From the NCBI RefSeq assembly GCF_002776525.5, contig NC_045443.1, positions 56,831,914-56,895,913 on the forward strand: a DNA stretch of 64,000 nt, given 5' to 3'. Each line of letters begins with the position of its first letter. Positions within the stretch are counted from its first letter, which is position 1. Both the position numbers and the translations under genes were made by a program. The notes under the pieces are model-generated. The model did no database searches. It worked only from the letters and a program-made list of their open reading frames with translations, and was not told the origin of the DNA. Positions 11,661 through 22,194 of this stretch are shown here, piece after piece. Source of the DNA: Piliocolobus tephrosceles. Its lineage: Eukaryota; Chordata; Mammalia; Primates; Cercopithecidae.

Positions 11661-11850
11661 TAGAAGCACTGGCTATTTACCAGTGGTATGAAAATTGACA
11701 ACTTAATAAACCTCTTTGAGGCTGTTTCCTCATCAGTAAAATGTGTCTGGTGAAATCTCCTTCATCAGGGTTGTTACAAGTATTGAATGAAACACATACG
11801 GAAATTACTTGGCTCACCCTCACTGAGTGCTCAAAACAAGTCAGCTTTCT
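11661..11850 (+). repeat. MIR SINE fragment, plus strand
   Basis: 'aaacctctttgaggctgttt' then 'cctcatcagtaaaatgtg', 'cagggttgttacaagtattg' and 'aatgaaacacatacgga' match the middle and 3' half of MIR; the 5' end is poorly conserved. Confidence 0.75.
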
Positions 11851-12844
11851 TTCACCTAATGGCTATGAACTAAACAAGATGATTCGTATTTAGCACAGAG
11901 TCAAATTGCACCATGAGAAAACCTATCATAGTATCTCTGAGACCAAGTTTTGAAAATTATTATGTCAATGGAATATATATGCATCAAATTTCTAATAGTT
12001 TTTTTTTATAAAATAACTATTTCATAATAAGTTTGTAAAGTTAGAGTTTAATCTTTTCAGGTGCTAGTTAATGCACCTGAAAAAAAAAAAGCTAAGCTAA
12101 TTCCTTGATAAGATTAAATGATTAAGATCAGTGGTTTCATGGTATTCACAAGAAGAAGACCTTCGATTTGCTTTATGTCAACTTGCATATTTAGAAACAT
12201 AAAATATATTAGATTTGTTTCAAGGACAAATAACTGAAAAATTTGCTGCATATCTATTGTATTCTTTCTCAAAGGGGATATTTATAGCTATATATTAACC
12301 TCTTAGGTAGTCTCAGTTTATTTTTGGCTAAAATTCAAAATTAGAAGTGTTTTAGAATAGTTAGTGTCAAGAGTGAGGTAGAGATTGATGGAAATGTGCT
12401 TTCAAGCTGCATCAGTTTGGTATCCTGAAGAGTTTTACATATACTACAAGGTTCTTTCTCCAACTGTTACTAATAATTGGATTTATTTTCTTTTTGAATT
12501 GGAGCTCATAGCTCAGGCAAAGACATTGGGTCTTCTGCTGCTAGAATAGGCCTTTGGGAAGAAAATAGTTTCCCTTCTGTACTTTTGCTTGTAGCAGAAT
12601 TCAAGTTGGTTATCTACAGAAGACAAACCTCAAACATTCTGGGATATCAGACTTGGAATAGATGAAGATATCTGCTAGAAAAAGAGCGTTGGTACTGGAC
12701 TCACCAAGGCCTAGTAATGCACTATTACGTTTATATAGCCTACAGGGAATATTATGGTTCTTTTTGTCCGTTAGCCATTATTATATATACTTGCCTCATC
12801 AGTCCATTTATAACACATTGAGTATACTACTTGGTTTTGTAAAG
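11851..12844. other. Unassigned AT-rich DNA
   Basis: No repeat family or exon recognised. Contains the perfect hairpin at 12054-12083. The 98-codon frame at 12662-12958 reads into the L1 3' end and has no domain. Confidence 0.5.
12054..12083. repeat. Perfect 11-bp hairpin before an A-run
   Basis: TTTTCAGGTGC at 12054-12064 pairs exactly with GCACCTGAAAA at 12073-12083 across an 8-nt loop, within an A-run that continues to about 12090. It looks like a bacterial terminator, but that reading has no meaning in this nuclear context. Confidence 0.85.
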
Positions 12845-13124
12845 TTTTATTTTATTTTCAGTTCCTGGGTACATGTGCAGGATGTGCAGATTTGTTACAT
12901 AGGTAAACGTGTACCATGGTGGTTTGCTGCACAGATGAACCCATTACCTAGGTATTAGGCCCAGCATAATTGTAATTGGATACTTTTCCTGATGTTCTTT
13001 CCCACCCTGGCCCCAATGTGTATTGTTCCCCTCCTTGTGTCCATGTGTTCTCGTTGTTCAACTCTCACTTGTAAGTGAGAACATGCAGTGTTTGATTTTC
13101 TGTTCCTGCATTGGTTTGAGTGTC
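12845..13124 (-). mobile_element. L1 3' end, 5'-truncated, minus strand
   Basis: Reverse complement of an L1 3' UTR and 3' end of ORF2: 'ttcctgggtacatgtgcagg', 'gatttgttacataggtaaac', 'gtgtaccatggtggtttgct', 'gcacagatgaacccattacc', 'taagtgagaacatgcagtgt' and 'ttctgttcctgcattggttt'. The poly-T start (poly-A tail) is at about 12845-12860. Flanks 'ctacttggttttgtaaag' and 'ctacttgtttaaag' may be a target duplication damaged by a small deletion. Probably an L1PB/L1MA-age copy. Confidence 0.9.
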
Positions 13125-13662
13125 CTACTTGTTTAAAGCACCATTCCATGTAGAGATGGTTGGGAGAGTAAATATAAAAGCACGGTTCATGCCCATAAGT
13201 AGCTTAAATTAGCGTGTGTGTATTTGTGTGCATGTTTGTTTGTATGTGGGAAGTGGGGTGGGAAGAAATAAATAAGCACATAAATTATTGTAAGACAGTA
13301 GAATCAAATATGAGAATTTGTTTGTCCTGAGAAGTGAGAGGTCACATTTTTATGGGAAAATGTCAATTAGAAGACAACTTTACATCTATACCTTAAAAGT
13401 AGATGGGATGAGTAAAAGACATGCTAGCAGAGGGAAGATGGAACAGAAAGGAAAGGGTAGAACTCATTGTAACTTCATTGTATACAATGTAAATAGGAAT
13501 AAAGAAGGTTAAACTTAAATGCTAGAATTTCACCTACTTTGACTTTTATGCACTTTTAACAAAGTATGATTTTAGATTTGTTACTGAAAGTGGTGGAAAA
13601 TAAAGGGAATTGAAAGTTTCTAACCCTGATTTTCTTTAGATTTTTAAAATCTGTCTGTGTTT
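13125..13662. other. Unassigned DNA
   Basis: Nothing recognised. A 64-codon frame at 13318-13512 has no domain. Confidence 0.5.
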
Positions 13663-14012
13663 CTCAACCTCAGCACTATTAATATTTCGGATGGGATAAT
13701 TCCTTTTATGGGTGAGGTTTAGCCCCATCCCTGGCATCTACCCAGTTCTGGGACTAGGGTTGGCTAAGGGAGGCAGCTAGGGTGCAATATTTAAGGAGGC
13801 ATTCATTCTCTGGGGCTTGTAAATTTTAATCCTGTGCTTGCACAACCCTGAATGCCTCCTTAAATCTTGAGCCCTAGGCACCTTCCGTGCCTTGCCCTAG
13901 TCCTGGCACTACGTCTGTCCTCTAGAAGCCAGTAGCATGCTCTCAATTGTGAAAGCCACATGTTTCCAAGCATTGCCAAATATCCTCTGAGGGACAGTAT
14001 CACCCCCGGTTA
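13663..14012 (-). mobile_element. MER5A-like hAT-Charlie element, minus strand, interrupted
   Basis: The left part ('tttctcaacctcagcactat', 'taatatttcggatgggataa', 'catccctggcatctaccc') and the right part ('tctagaagccagtagcatgc', 'attgccaaatatcctctgag', 'ggacagtatcacccccggtt') are the two halves of MER5A read in reverse. They are separated by about 170 bp of unrelated palindromic sequence. Together the halves make about the 189 bp expected for MER5A. Encodes nothing. Confidence 0.82.
13746..13917. repeat. Palindromic insert within MER5A-like element
   Basis: Two arms of about 55 bp are inverted complements around a 43-bp spacer. Perfect cores are TTTAAGGAGGCATTCA at 13790-13805 with its complement at 13849-13864, and GGACTAGGG at 13751-13759 with its complement at 13895-13903. 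Other parts of the arms pair only partly. This looks like a nested nonautonomous DNA transposon with long terminal inverted repeats. I do not recognise the family and could not fix a target duplication. Confidence 0.75.
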
Positions 14013-14874
14013 ACATGAAAGGCAATCCAACTGGAATAACTTAGCATATTTTTTTATTTGTAAAATGCCAAAAGGAGCAGCCAGCAGTGTGGCCTTTTTT
14101 TGTATTCAAAATAGCAATTTTAAATACAGGTGTACTTTTGGCAGTGCATAAGTGGCTGAATCACACTTGGGGAAGAAGGGATTGAAGAGAGCTGTGGAAA
14201 GAAACAGTTGTGAATTAATGGGCTGATGAGCGTTGAGTTAGGGAGAATTGGGGATTGTGTGAAAGTTACCAAACGGTGAGGTATCCATTCTGCTCTTAGT
14301 AATATATCCGACTTCTAGGCCTTGGTTGCACTGAAGAATAATAATTCTGATGTTCATCTGGGGGTGGATCTGACAAGAGTTTGAATTACATTTTTCCTAT
14401 CCTTGTAAAAATTCTTCAAAAATCTGCCATGTGCTTGTGCTTTATTTACATTATACAAAGTTAGGCAGTATTTTTGGTTAAAGTTCCTTTGTACTATTTG
14501 TATTTGCTTATATCAATTCTACCCCAGCCTACTCTATTCTATTTTTTTGGGTTTTGAGGGAAGCTGTGATACTTTGGAAACTGCAATTTGTGCAGTATGG
14601 CTGCCAAATTCACAGATACATCAGACACTAATGGACTACTAATTATGTCAGTTCATATGAGATAACAAAGCCACATTGTATTGTATGTAGTCTACAGTTT
14701 AATTAAGAGAGATATTGTCACTTAACTTTTAGCAATAGCGTTCAATCCCTACAGTTCCAGGTGTTTCACATTCAGAGATGTGACACCAAGTATGGTGCTT
14801 CATTTTTTTGCCACACTTACTACAAAAGTTGATAAATAATACAACAAATTAAACCATTCAGCTTAATAGCTCAC
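14013..14874. other. Unassigned AT-rich DNA
   Basis: Nothing recognised. Confidence 0.5.
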
Positions 14875-15247
14875 TGTATTAGTCTGTTTTTATACTGCTA
14901 TAAGTAACTACCAGAGACTGGGTAATTTATGAAAAAAAAAAAAAAAAGAGATTTAATTGACTCACAGTTTATCATGGATGTGGAGGTCCCAGGAAACCTA
15001 CAACCATGGTGGAAGGCGAAGGGGAAGCAAGGCACATATTCCATGTCAACAAGAGAGAGAGTCAGGGGAGATGCCACATTTTAAAAACCATAAGATCTCC
15101 TGAAAACTCACTCACTATCATGAGAACGGTATGGGGCAAACCGCCCCATGATCCATTCAATCACCTCCCACCAGCTCCCTCCTTCAACACATGAGGATTG
15201 CAATTGGAGATGAGATTTGGGTGGGGACACAGAGCCAAACCATATCA
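14875..15247 (-). mobile_element. Solo MST LTR (ERVL-MaLR), minus strand
   Basis: The reverse complement begins 'tgatatggtttggct', contains 'ccacccaaatctcatct', 'atcatggggcggtttg', 'cttccaccatggttgtaggt' and 'gtgagtcaattaaatctct', and ends 'aaacagactaataca'. It is flanked by an exact 5-bp duplication, ctcac at 14870-14874 and 15248-15252, as expected for retroviral-type integration. A 15-nt A/T run (14932-14946) has expanded inside the polyadenylation region. No internal region remains. Confidence 0.92.
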
Positions 15248-15254
15248 CTCACTA

Positions 15255-15450
15255 GCTTCTTCCAGGCATTGTGCTGTATATTTTATTTGCGTTTAATGCT
15301 TAGTAACCCTTAGTGATGATTACTAACATTATCCCTGTTTTATGGATATGGAAACTAAAACAACCTGGTTCATTATCTTGTCCATAGTCACATAGTTAGC
15401 ATCACTTGATTCCAAATCTGCCAACTCTGGAATCCTTTCTAACATACTAC
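15255..15450 (-). repeat. MIR SINE, minus strand
   Basis: 'ccaggcattgtgctgtatat', 'attatccctgttttatggat' followed by 'atggaaact', and 'catagtcacatagttagcat' match reverse-complement MIR. Directly adjoins the MST LTR. Confidence 0.72.
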
Positions 15451-17717
15451 TTCAGGTCTACCTATAGATGGCCTTGGAGATGGTGCAGAGTACCTCCAAG
15501 TGGTAGCACTATGCACACTGTGCATTATGAGCACACTGAGATTATACTGGTAGGTACACGATAAGTGCCAGATAAATTCCAGTGCTTTTAAGTGTTGTTT
15601 ACTGTGTTAAAGAAAAAAAATTATTCAATATTACTTGTTAAAGCTTGGTAAGAAAGACTTTAATATTATTACCATAGGTATGGGAAACCATTGCAACTGT
15701 ATATTAGAGTTGGTGAGAGAGATTGGGCAAGTGAGAATTCATAGCCAAAGAGCAGGGTAGGGGTCAGTAGGTGGAAAATTACTAAGAAGAAACTTTTGGG
15801 ATAAGGGGGATTCTGGCCAAACCAACCTTAATGAGATTCTTACTGAAGATAGGCCAGGGTGGTCAGATATCACCTGAGGGATGGTGGAGGATGAAGAGCC
15901 AGGGCAATCCTATATCAAAGATGTAAGGTTCTTGCTAAAGCGACTTAGCAGGGCTCTTTGCTAAAACTGGATTTTACAAGAAAGTGCACAGACGGGCCTT
16001 GGAAAAGGCTTAAGAGTCTGACTAAAGTTTGGCCAAGTAGAGAATTTTTGTAAATTAAAACAAGTTTGTCTTGTTTTAAAGATAAAAGTGGGAAATGATT
16101 TATTTCTTTTGTTTTCCCTGCAAGGATATTTTTAGATATAAATTATATTGAAAAAAGGATAGAAGGGGAGAATTCAAGGAAATGTTGTTTCTTGCCTGTT
16201 ATGGTTTCCACATTCTAGTTGAGCTAATGCACTTGAGAATGCAACTACCCCTTTAGAACTATTCTTTCTTCTAGTGTTAGTGAAAATTGTATAATGCCAC
16301 CACAGTTCTTTTTCTGAGGCCTATGGCTAGAATATTCTCTCCCCATTATTTATTATTGTCATGCAGCCATTAGCTTTTGCCATTAGAAACTATACTTATA
16401 CTAAAGGTGTTACAGCTGGATGTATGTGCTCCAAATTCTCATTACATGCTGCTGACCTCTCCCTATAAATCTCAGCTTGGAGTTATCAGCTTTCTACTTG
16501 TTGGCCCTAATTGGAAAGTTCTCTGCTATGTACAGGTACAAAATGTACTATCGGAACTTGAATTTCTGCCCCTTATTAACATTGATTGCCTTGTTGACTT
16601 ATTTCCTCAATTCTCTTTCCATTGGAAAGCTGGCTGAAACAAATTCCTCAGTTTTATATACAAAGTGAGCTTATGATAGAACACATTGCAAATCATGCAA
16701 TGCAATAAATGAGAACACAATCTAATGCTTTTGCCATTAGAGAATATTAAAATATCCTTTACTTTACTAATTAATTTCTTGAACACCATTTTTTCCACTT
16801 AATAATCTAGAAACAAATTCATGAATTTTTCAACAGTTTGAAACTCATTTTTATCTGTTTGAAAATCCAAGTATCAGTTATACAATAGTATTTTCCATGA
16901 AGGTTTTATAAGGAATTATGTTATAATTTCCTAAAACCTATCTATACTTCAGATAGATTCTATTTTGACAAGACTCCTATGTAGCGCAGAGGTGGCAGAG
17001 GGGATATTTCTGACTTGATTTATCTGCCCATCAGAAAAAAATATTCCCTCCTCTTCAGAGGAAGGTAGACTATATACTGCACTTAAAACTCTTAAACACT
17101 CAAAAATCCCTGCTCTTGGTTCTTTATGTATGTTAATAATGACATGCTAGAAATCAGTAGTAGTCAGAAAGACTCATCTTAAGTGCACACTTAGAAGTAT
17201 TAATGTTTTAGTACATATTTAAATATTTAAACAACTATTTCACCAATTTCTATTAAATGTACTTATGTGAAAAAAAGAAAAAACTGTGTAGGGTATGCTG
17301 AATGTGAATTTTGTTTTCCTTACATTTTTATTTATTTTTTTTCTATTAGAAACTGAGTAACCAATCTTCAAATAAAGGAAACAGGCTTCATGAACTCGTG
17401 AGATAAAATGATCAAAACTATGTAGATTCTAAATTAATACCTGTTTACACTTATGATATTTAGAAGAAATTAAATAAGAACACTTTCTGTTTCCCTCAGA
17501 TGAATTTATTTTTCCCAGCATTAATGTCAAGAAACAATCAAAGAGGAAAACATTAATGTAGAAAATTTTCATCATTGAAAATTGAAGTTAAATTATTATC
17601 CTCTTTTTTTCTAATGTATGGAACAAAAGTATTTTAGGCCTTTTCTGATTAAGTTATTCTATAGAATGTTCAGGCAACATACTTTTTTTTTACATTTGGT
17701 GACAAAAACATGTGCAC
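15451..17717. other. Unassigned AT-rich DNA
   Basis: About 2.3 kb with no recognised repeat, exon or RNA gene. Open frames at 16377-16668 (plus, 63-86 codons) and 16607-16798 (minus) overlap each other in several registers and carry no domain. Confidence 0.5.
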
Positions 17718-17730
17718 AAAATAGGAAGTT

Positions 17731-17903
17731 ATTTATTTATTTATTTTGAGACAGGTTCTCACTGTGTTGCCCAGGTTGGAGTGCAATGGCACAATCACAG
17801 CTCACTGCAGTCTTGACTATTCAGGCTCAAGCAGTCCTCTACCTCAGTCTCCCAAGTAGTTGTGACTACAGGTGTGCACCACCACACCGAGCTAATATGT
17901 TTT
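17731..17903 (-). mobile_element. Alu right-monomer fragment, minus strand
   Basis: Begins with the tail (TTTA-rich, 17731-17746), then 'ttgagacaggttctcactgt', 'gttgcccaggttggagtgca' and 'ctcactgcagtcttgactat', and ends at 'ccaccacaccgagctaat'. Only the right arm is present, so it is a free right monomer or a 5'-truncated AluJ. Flanks aaaataggaagtt (17718-17730) and aaaataggaattt (17904-17916) form a target duplication with one or two changes, so it inserted independently in this form. Confidence 0.88.
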
Positions 17904-18112
17904 AAAATAGGAATTTATTATCAGATATTGCAATTTGCAGAATTGTAACAGTGGTGGACAAATACAGCTGGAGAGACAATAAGTAGCACATACTTTTGGA
18001 GATATATGATGAATTTGATTACATGAATTTAAGATTAGAAATTCCAGTGTTATACCAGTTTTATGTAGTGCTGGGCACACTGTGATAATCCAGATGCTAA
18101 TCCTTAAGCACA

Positions 18113-18124
18113 TCAACTTGAGAT
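18113..18124 (+). repeat. 12-mer shared with the L1 patch
   Basis: tcaacttgagat occurs here and again at 20276-20287, immediately upstream of the copied segment inside the L1. The first two bases are also expected from L1 itself, so 10 nt are informative. It is followed here by GT. Confidence 0.6.
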
Positions 18125-18451
18125 GTTCCTTTTCATGTAGTATATAGATTATGAGAAAATAATTCCTGATTTCCCATAACTTAGAAAGTTTTGTTTTTAT
18201 TTCCATTATGGACCTGTAAAAGTCAAGTACCTCTGAACTTTTAGCTCATTTCTTTAAACAGAAAATTGTTAAGAATAATGAGTTTCTACCCTTTGAGTAT
18301 TAAAAAAGAAAGTCTCACCACGTCACATGATTCAAATGTAAATCCTGCTCTGGCTTAGTAGAAAGATTATCTTTGCTTTAGCCTCTGACTGCTTTTAGTA
18401 AAAGAAGCAGTCCCTTCACTGCTCCTTTCATGTGCACATTGAAAGAGAAAG

Positions 18452-18624
18452 AAAGAAACATGTCACACATATTTAAATTTTTTAAAATTACATAAATTTA
18501 AATTTTTTAAAATTACATAAATTTAGGGTACCACAAAGTGTTATTCTCAAATCTGTCGTATGCTGCCTGCGTGCCCAGAGCTCAAAAGAAACTAGTAAAA
18601 TGCATTTTGGGACAAAAGGATTTT
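18452..18624 (+). repeat. Unique segment copied into the L1 at 20289-20446
   Basis: Starts 'aaagaaacatgtcacacat', includes 'accacaaagtgttattctca' and 'aatctgtcgtatgctgcctg', and ends 'gggacaaaaggatttt'. The same order is found at 20289-20446 with scattered substitutions. Because the second copy sits inside an L1, this one is the likely source. It contains a 25-bp exact tandem duplication (18471-18495, 18496-18520) absent from the copy. Confidence 0.9.
18471..18520. repeat. 25-bp x 2 exact tandem duplication
   Basis: Two identical units starting 'atttaaattttttaaaatta' and ending 'cataa' lie head to tail. The related copy at 20289-20446 has a single unit, so the duplication either followed the copying event or was lost there. 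Confidence 0.95.
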
Positions 18625-18979
18625 TTTCTGCCAAATATTTTAAATCTAATAATCTGATATTTTATAGTGACTAGTCATTTTCACCTCTGTCTCCTTGAGG
18701 CTTCCCTGCTCATTTATCATTTTCTTTCTGTTTTTTTTTTCCTCTTCTTTCTGTTGTAGCATTCACCTTTGTAGGGTTTGAAAGGTGTGAGACCTTTTCT
18801 TATATATCAATCAGAGGCATTAGACTTACATAATAGGTTGACACTCCTATAGCAAAAGACAGGTTAATGAGAAAAGCATGACAAATTTATTTGATCAAAG
18901 TTTTATGTGACATGGAAGCCTTCAGAAATGAAGACCCAAAGACCCAGGGAAAACTGTCTAGTTTATGTTTAGTTTCTCC
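18625..18979. other. Unassigned DNA
   Basis: Nothing recognised. Confidence 0.5.
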
Positions 18980-19364
18980 TGTTATTTGACTGTGTTCTCC
19001 AAAGTTCATGTGTTGGAAAGTTAGTTCCCAAGGCAACAGTGTTAAGAGGTGGGGCCTAATGAGGTGATTAGGTCATAAGGGCTCTGCCTTCATGAGTGAA
19101 TTAATGCCCTTATCATGCGAGTTGATAAGTTATTGCAAAAGTTGGCTTGCTATAAAAGCAAATTTGGTTCCCTCTTGCTCTTTCATGCTCTTTTGCTTTT
19201 CTGCCTTCTGCCATGAAATGATGCAGCAGGAAGGCCTTTTCCAGATGCCAGCACCATGCTCTTGGGCTTCCCATTTCCAGAACAGTGAGCCAGATAAACT
19301 TCTATTGCTTAGAAATTACCTACTCTGTGGTTTTCTGTTATAGCAGTACAAAATGAGCTAAGAC
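18980..19364 (+). mobile_element. MaLR LTR (MST/MLT1 group), plus strand
   Basis: 'tgttatttgactgtgttctc', 'aagttcatgtgttggaaagt', 'aggtggggcctaatgaggtg', 'tgctataaaagcaaatttgg' (TATA region), 'gaacagtgagccagataaac' (polyadenylation region) and 'gttatagcagtacaaaatga' follow the order of a MaLR LTR. The exact subfamily is uncertain. No target duplication seen. The 83-codon frame inside is not a gene. Confidence 0.82.
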
Positions 19365-19880
19365 CTGTTCGATAAAGAATAGACAGCTGTGTTGAAATGT
19401 AATTGGATAAAATTATGAGTAAAATGTAATGGTAATAGGCTGAAGAAGAAAAACCCAGCAAAACTTGTCTGTTCAGATTCTTCTTGGACTCTTTGTATAG
19501 CAATCTTTTCTCCCAGGAAGGGGCAAGATCTTTCTGGAATGAGAATCTTCAAGAAATAAGGGAGAAGGGAGGGAGTGACTTTCTAGATTTTATTGCTTGC
19601 ATTGGAGGAGAGGTGTTCGAGTTTCTATGATTCACTTTGGGAAAGTAGTATATCATTTTCATTCTTTCACTGATCTATGAGATACTCCTATTTTAGAAAT
19701 GAAGAAAATTGGATTTTTAGAAGTTAACTAAATTTTCCAAATTCACTCAGTTTATTACTGGTTGACCCAAGAAGACAGAACTGGCTTTTAACATCTTAAA
19801 TATTCTACAAGTAATTCTTTTATCTCTGAAAATTTAAACATTTTCAAAATACTTTCTCCAGTCTATTTGGTATAATCTTT
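19365..19880. other. Unassigned DNA
   Basis: Nothing recognised. Two overlapping minus-strand frames of 64 codons at 19309-19552 run through the LTR end and have no domain. Confidence 0.5.
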
Positions 19881-19896
19881 AAAATGTCTTTCATGA
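19881..19896. repeat. L1 target-site duplication, 5' copy
   Basis: aaaatgtctttcatga at 19881-19896 is matched by aaaatatctttcatga at 21032-21047 after the A-rich tail, with one change. Confidence 0.92.
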
Positions 19897-21031
19897 GAAA
19901 ATTTTTGCAATCTACTCACCTGACAAAGGGCTAATATCCAGAACCTACAAAGAACTCAAACAAATTTACAAGGAAAAAACAAACAACCCCATCAAAAAGT
20001 GGGCAAAGGATATGAACAGACATTTCTCAAAAGAAGACAAGCATACAGCCAACAGACACATGAAAAAATGCTCATCATCACTGGCCATCAGAGAAATGCA
20101 AATCAAAAACCACAATGAGATACCGTCTCACACCAGTTAGAATGGCAATCATTAAAAAGTCGAGAAACAACAGGTGCTGGAGAGGATGTGGAGAAATAGG
20201 AACACTTTTACACTGTTGGTGGGATTATAAACTAGTTCAACCATTATGGAAAACAGTATGACGATTCCTCAAGGGTCAACTTGAGATCAAAGAAACATGT
20301 CACACATATTTAAATTTTTAAAAAGTACATAAATTTAGGAGACCACAAAGTGTTATTCTCAAATCTGTCGTGTGCTGCCTACATGCTCAGAGCTCAAAAA
20401 AAAAAAAAAAAAACTAGTAAAATGCATTTTGGGACAAAAGGATTTTACATATGACCCAGCCATCCCATTACCGGGTATAAACCCAAAGGATTATAAATCA
20501 TGCTGCTATAAAGACACATGCACACGTATGTTCATTGTGGCACTATTCACAATAGCAAAGACTTGGAATCAACCCAAATGTCCATCAGTGACAGACTGGA
20601 TTCAGAAAATGTGGCACTTATACACCATGTAATACTATGCAGCCATAAAAAAGGATGAGTTTGAGTCCTTTGTAGGGACATGGATGCAGCTGGAAACCAT
20701 CATTCTCAGCAAACTATCACAAGAACAGAAAACCAAACACTGCATGTTCTCACTCATAGGTGAGAACTGAAGAATGAGATCCCTTGGCCTCGGGAAGGGG
20801 AACATCACACACTGGGGCCTATTTTGGGGAGGGGGAAGCGGGGAGGGATTTCATTGGGAGTTATACCTGATGTAAATGACGAGTTGATGGGTGCTGATGA
20901 GTTGATGGGGGCAGTACACCAATATGGCACAAGTATACATATGTAACAAACCTGCATGTTATGCACATGTACCCTAGAACTTAAAGTATAATAATAAAAA
21001 AATTAAAATAAATAAAAATAAAATAAAAAAT
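19897..21031 (+). mobile_element. 5'-truncated L1PA with internal foreign patch
   Basis: Covers the 3' end of ORF2 and the 3' UTR: 'gacaaagggctaatatccag', 'tgaaaaaatgctcatcatca', 'gttagaatggcaatcattaa', 'tgacccagccatcccattac', 'ccaaatgtccatcagtgaca', the G-rich 3' UTR block near 20824-20850, and the end 'atgcacatgtaccctagaac' followed by an AATAAAA-type tail. Reading frames are broken. The L1 sequence stops after 20277 and resumes at about 20451. About 17 bp expected there are missing and replaced by the duplicated segment. The clear duplication and good match suggest a primate-specific L1PA of moderate age. Confidence 0.95.
20278..20450 (+). repeat. Templated patch inside L1 (copy of 18452-18624)
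   Basis: 20289-20446 repeats the unique segment at 18452-18624 in the same orientation about 1.8 kb downstream. Substitutions are mostly transitions (for example gtcgtatg/gtcgtgtg, gcctgcgtgccc/gcctacatgctc). A short A-run of the source ('ctcaaaagaaac') has become a pure A-run of about 19 at 20396-20413. The preceding 20276-20287 matches 18113-18124. It has no target duplication and no tail of its own, so it is not an ordinary retrotransposon insertion. Confidence 0.9.
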
Positions 21032-21047
21032 AAAATATCTTTCATGA

Positions 21048-21789
21048 TAATTTTCTAGGAAAAGGTTTTTATAGGTTTCTATCAGAGATGAGAATCTTTG
21101 TTAGCTATTTTGGCCTACAATTAACACAGGAAGCATGATACTAAGTACTTATATGGATATCAAATTATGAGAAGAGTTTATGTATTTTTATGTATCCTGA
21201 GGGATTATTACACCTTTACTATTATCTTGATAGTTGAATCTGATTTGAGCCAGAATAGTTAGTTCGTAAACATTAAGTTTTAATTTAATAGCTGCAATCC
21301 TGTTCAGTTTGTATCTTTCATTGGGAAATATAAACTGAGTAATATATGCATGAGCAAACCGTATAATCTTTTTGAGTAATGGGCTTTTGACTTGAATAAT
21401 CCTTTAAAACTTCATTGATTATATTTTTTCAAAGTTTTTCTTTTTCTTTTTTTTTTTTAGCAATTTCAACACCTGTTTTAGGAGTTGAGAGCTAATTTTT
21501 CATAACCGTCTTGTAATTGTTACCATCATTCTTTGGCTTTCTCCCCTTCTATTCTGAAAATCATTTTTTAGTTTACTCCATCAATTTTGTTTGATACAAA
21601 ACAGTGCGTTGTTTTGGTCTTTTCTTATTTCTCCCCTTATAATGTTTCTACAGATATTACTGTTTATAAGCAATAAAACAAACACAAAAGCAACCTAAAA
21701 CTACAATATAAAACTCTTTGTAACAATGAGGGGGTTGAAGTCATGCTGTATAATCAAAGTGATTAAAAGGAAAAACGAAAACTACTGCT
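21048..21789. other. Unassigned AT-rich DNA
   Basis: Nothing recognised. Confidence 0.5.
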
Positions 21790-22096
21790 TCTTTTTTGTC
21801 ATTCTGGTTTTTGAGACCGGATCTCACTCTGTTGCCCAGGTTAGAGTAGAGCGGTACAATCAAAGCTCACTACAGCCGCTGACTCCTGGGCTCAAGCTAT
21901 CCTCCCACCTCAGCCTCCCAAGTAGCTGGGATGAGAGATGCAAGCTACCATACCTGGCTACTTTTTTTGTATCTTTTGTAGGGACGGGGGTGTCCCGATA
22001 TTGCCCAAGCTAGTCTCAACTCCTGGGCTCAAGTAATTCTCCCATCTTGGCCTCCCAAAGTACCAGGATTACAGGCATGAGCCAGCATACCTGGCC
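21790..22096 (-). mobile_element. AluJ, full length, minus strand
   Basis: T-rich start, then 'ttgagaccggatctcactct', 'gttgcccaggttagagtaga', 'cctcagcctcccaagtagct', a linker-equivalent T-run at 21963-21969, 'cctcccaaagtaccaggatt' and 'catacctggcc'. Divergence is high, which fits AluJ age. A weak 7-bp flank (aactact at 21780-21786 and 22097-22103) may be the remains of the target duplication. Confidence 0.9.
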
Positions 22097-22111
22097 AACT
22101 ACTATTTATCT

Positions 22112-22125
22112 ACACACACACACAA
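22112..22125. repeat. Short (CA)n
   Basis: tacacacacacacaac, directly after the AluJ. Confidence 0.9.
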
Positions 22126-22194
22126 CCCTTCTGACACCAAATATGTGATAATTTTTCCCTTGCCTACCATTCTCCAATTTTGTCTAGTAAGACT

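Noticed and set aside
12054..12090. Terminator-like hairpin followed by an A/T run
   Set aside because: Rho-independent terminators are bacterial; the surroundings are plainly primate nuclear DNA.
20372..20632. 86-codon plus-strand frame that could look like a small gene
   Set aside because: It starts in the expanded A-run of the patch and continues in the L1 ORF2 remnant.
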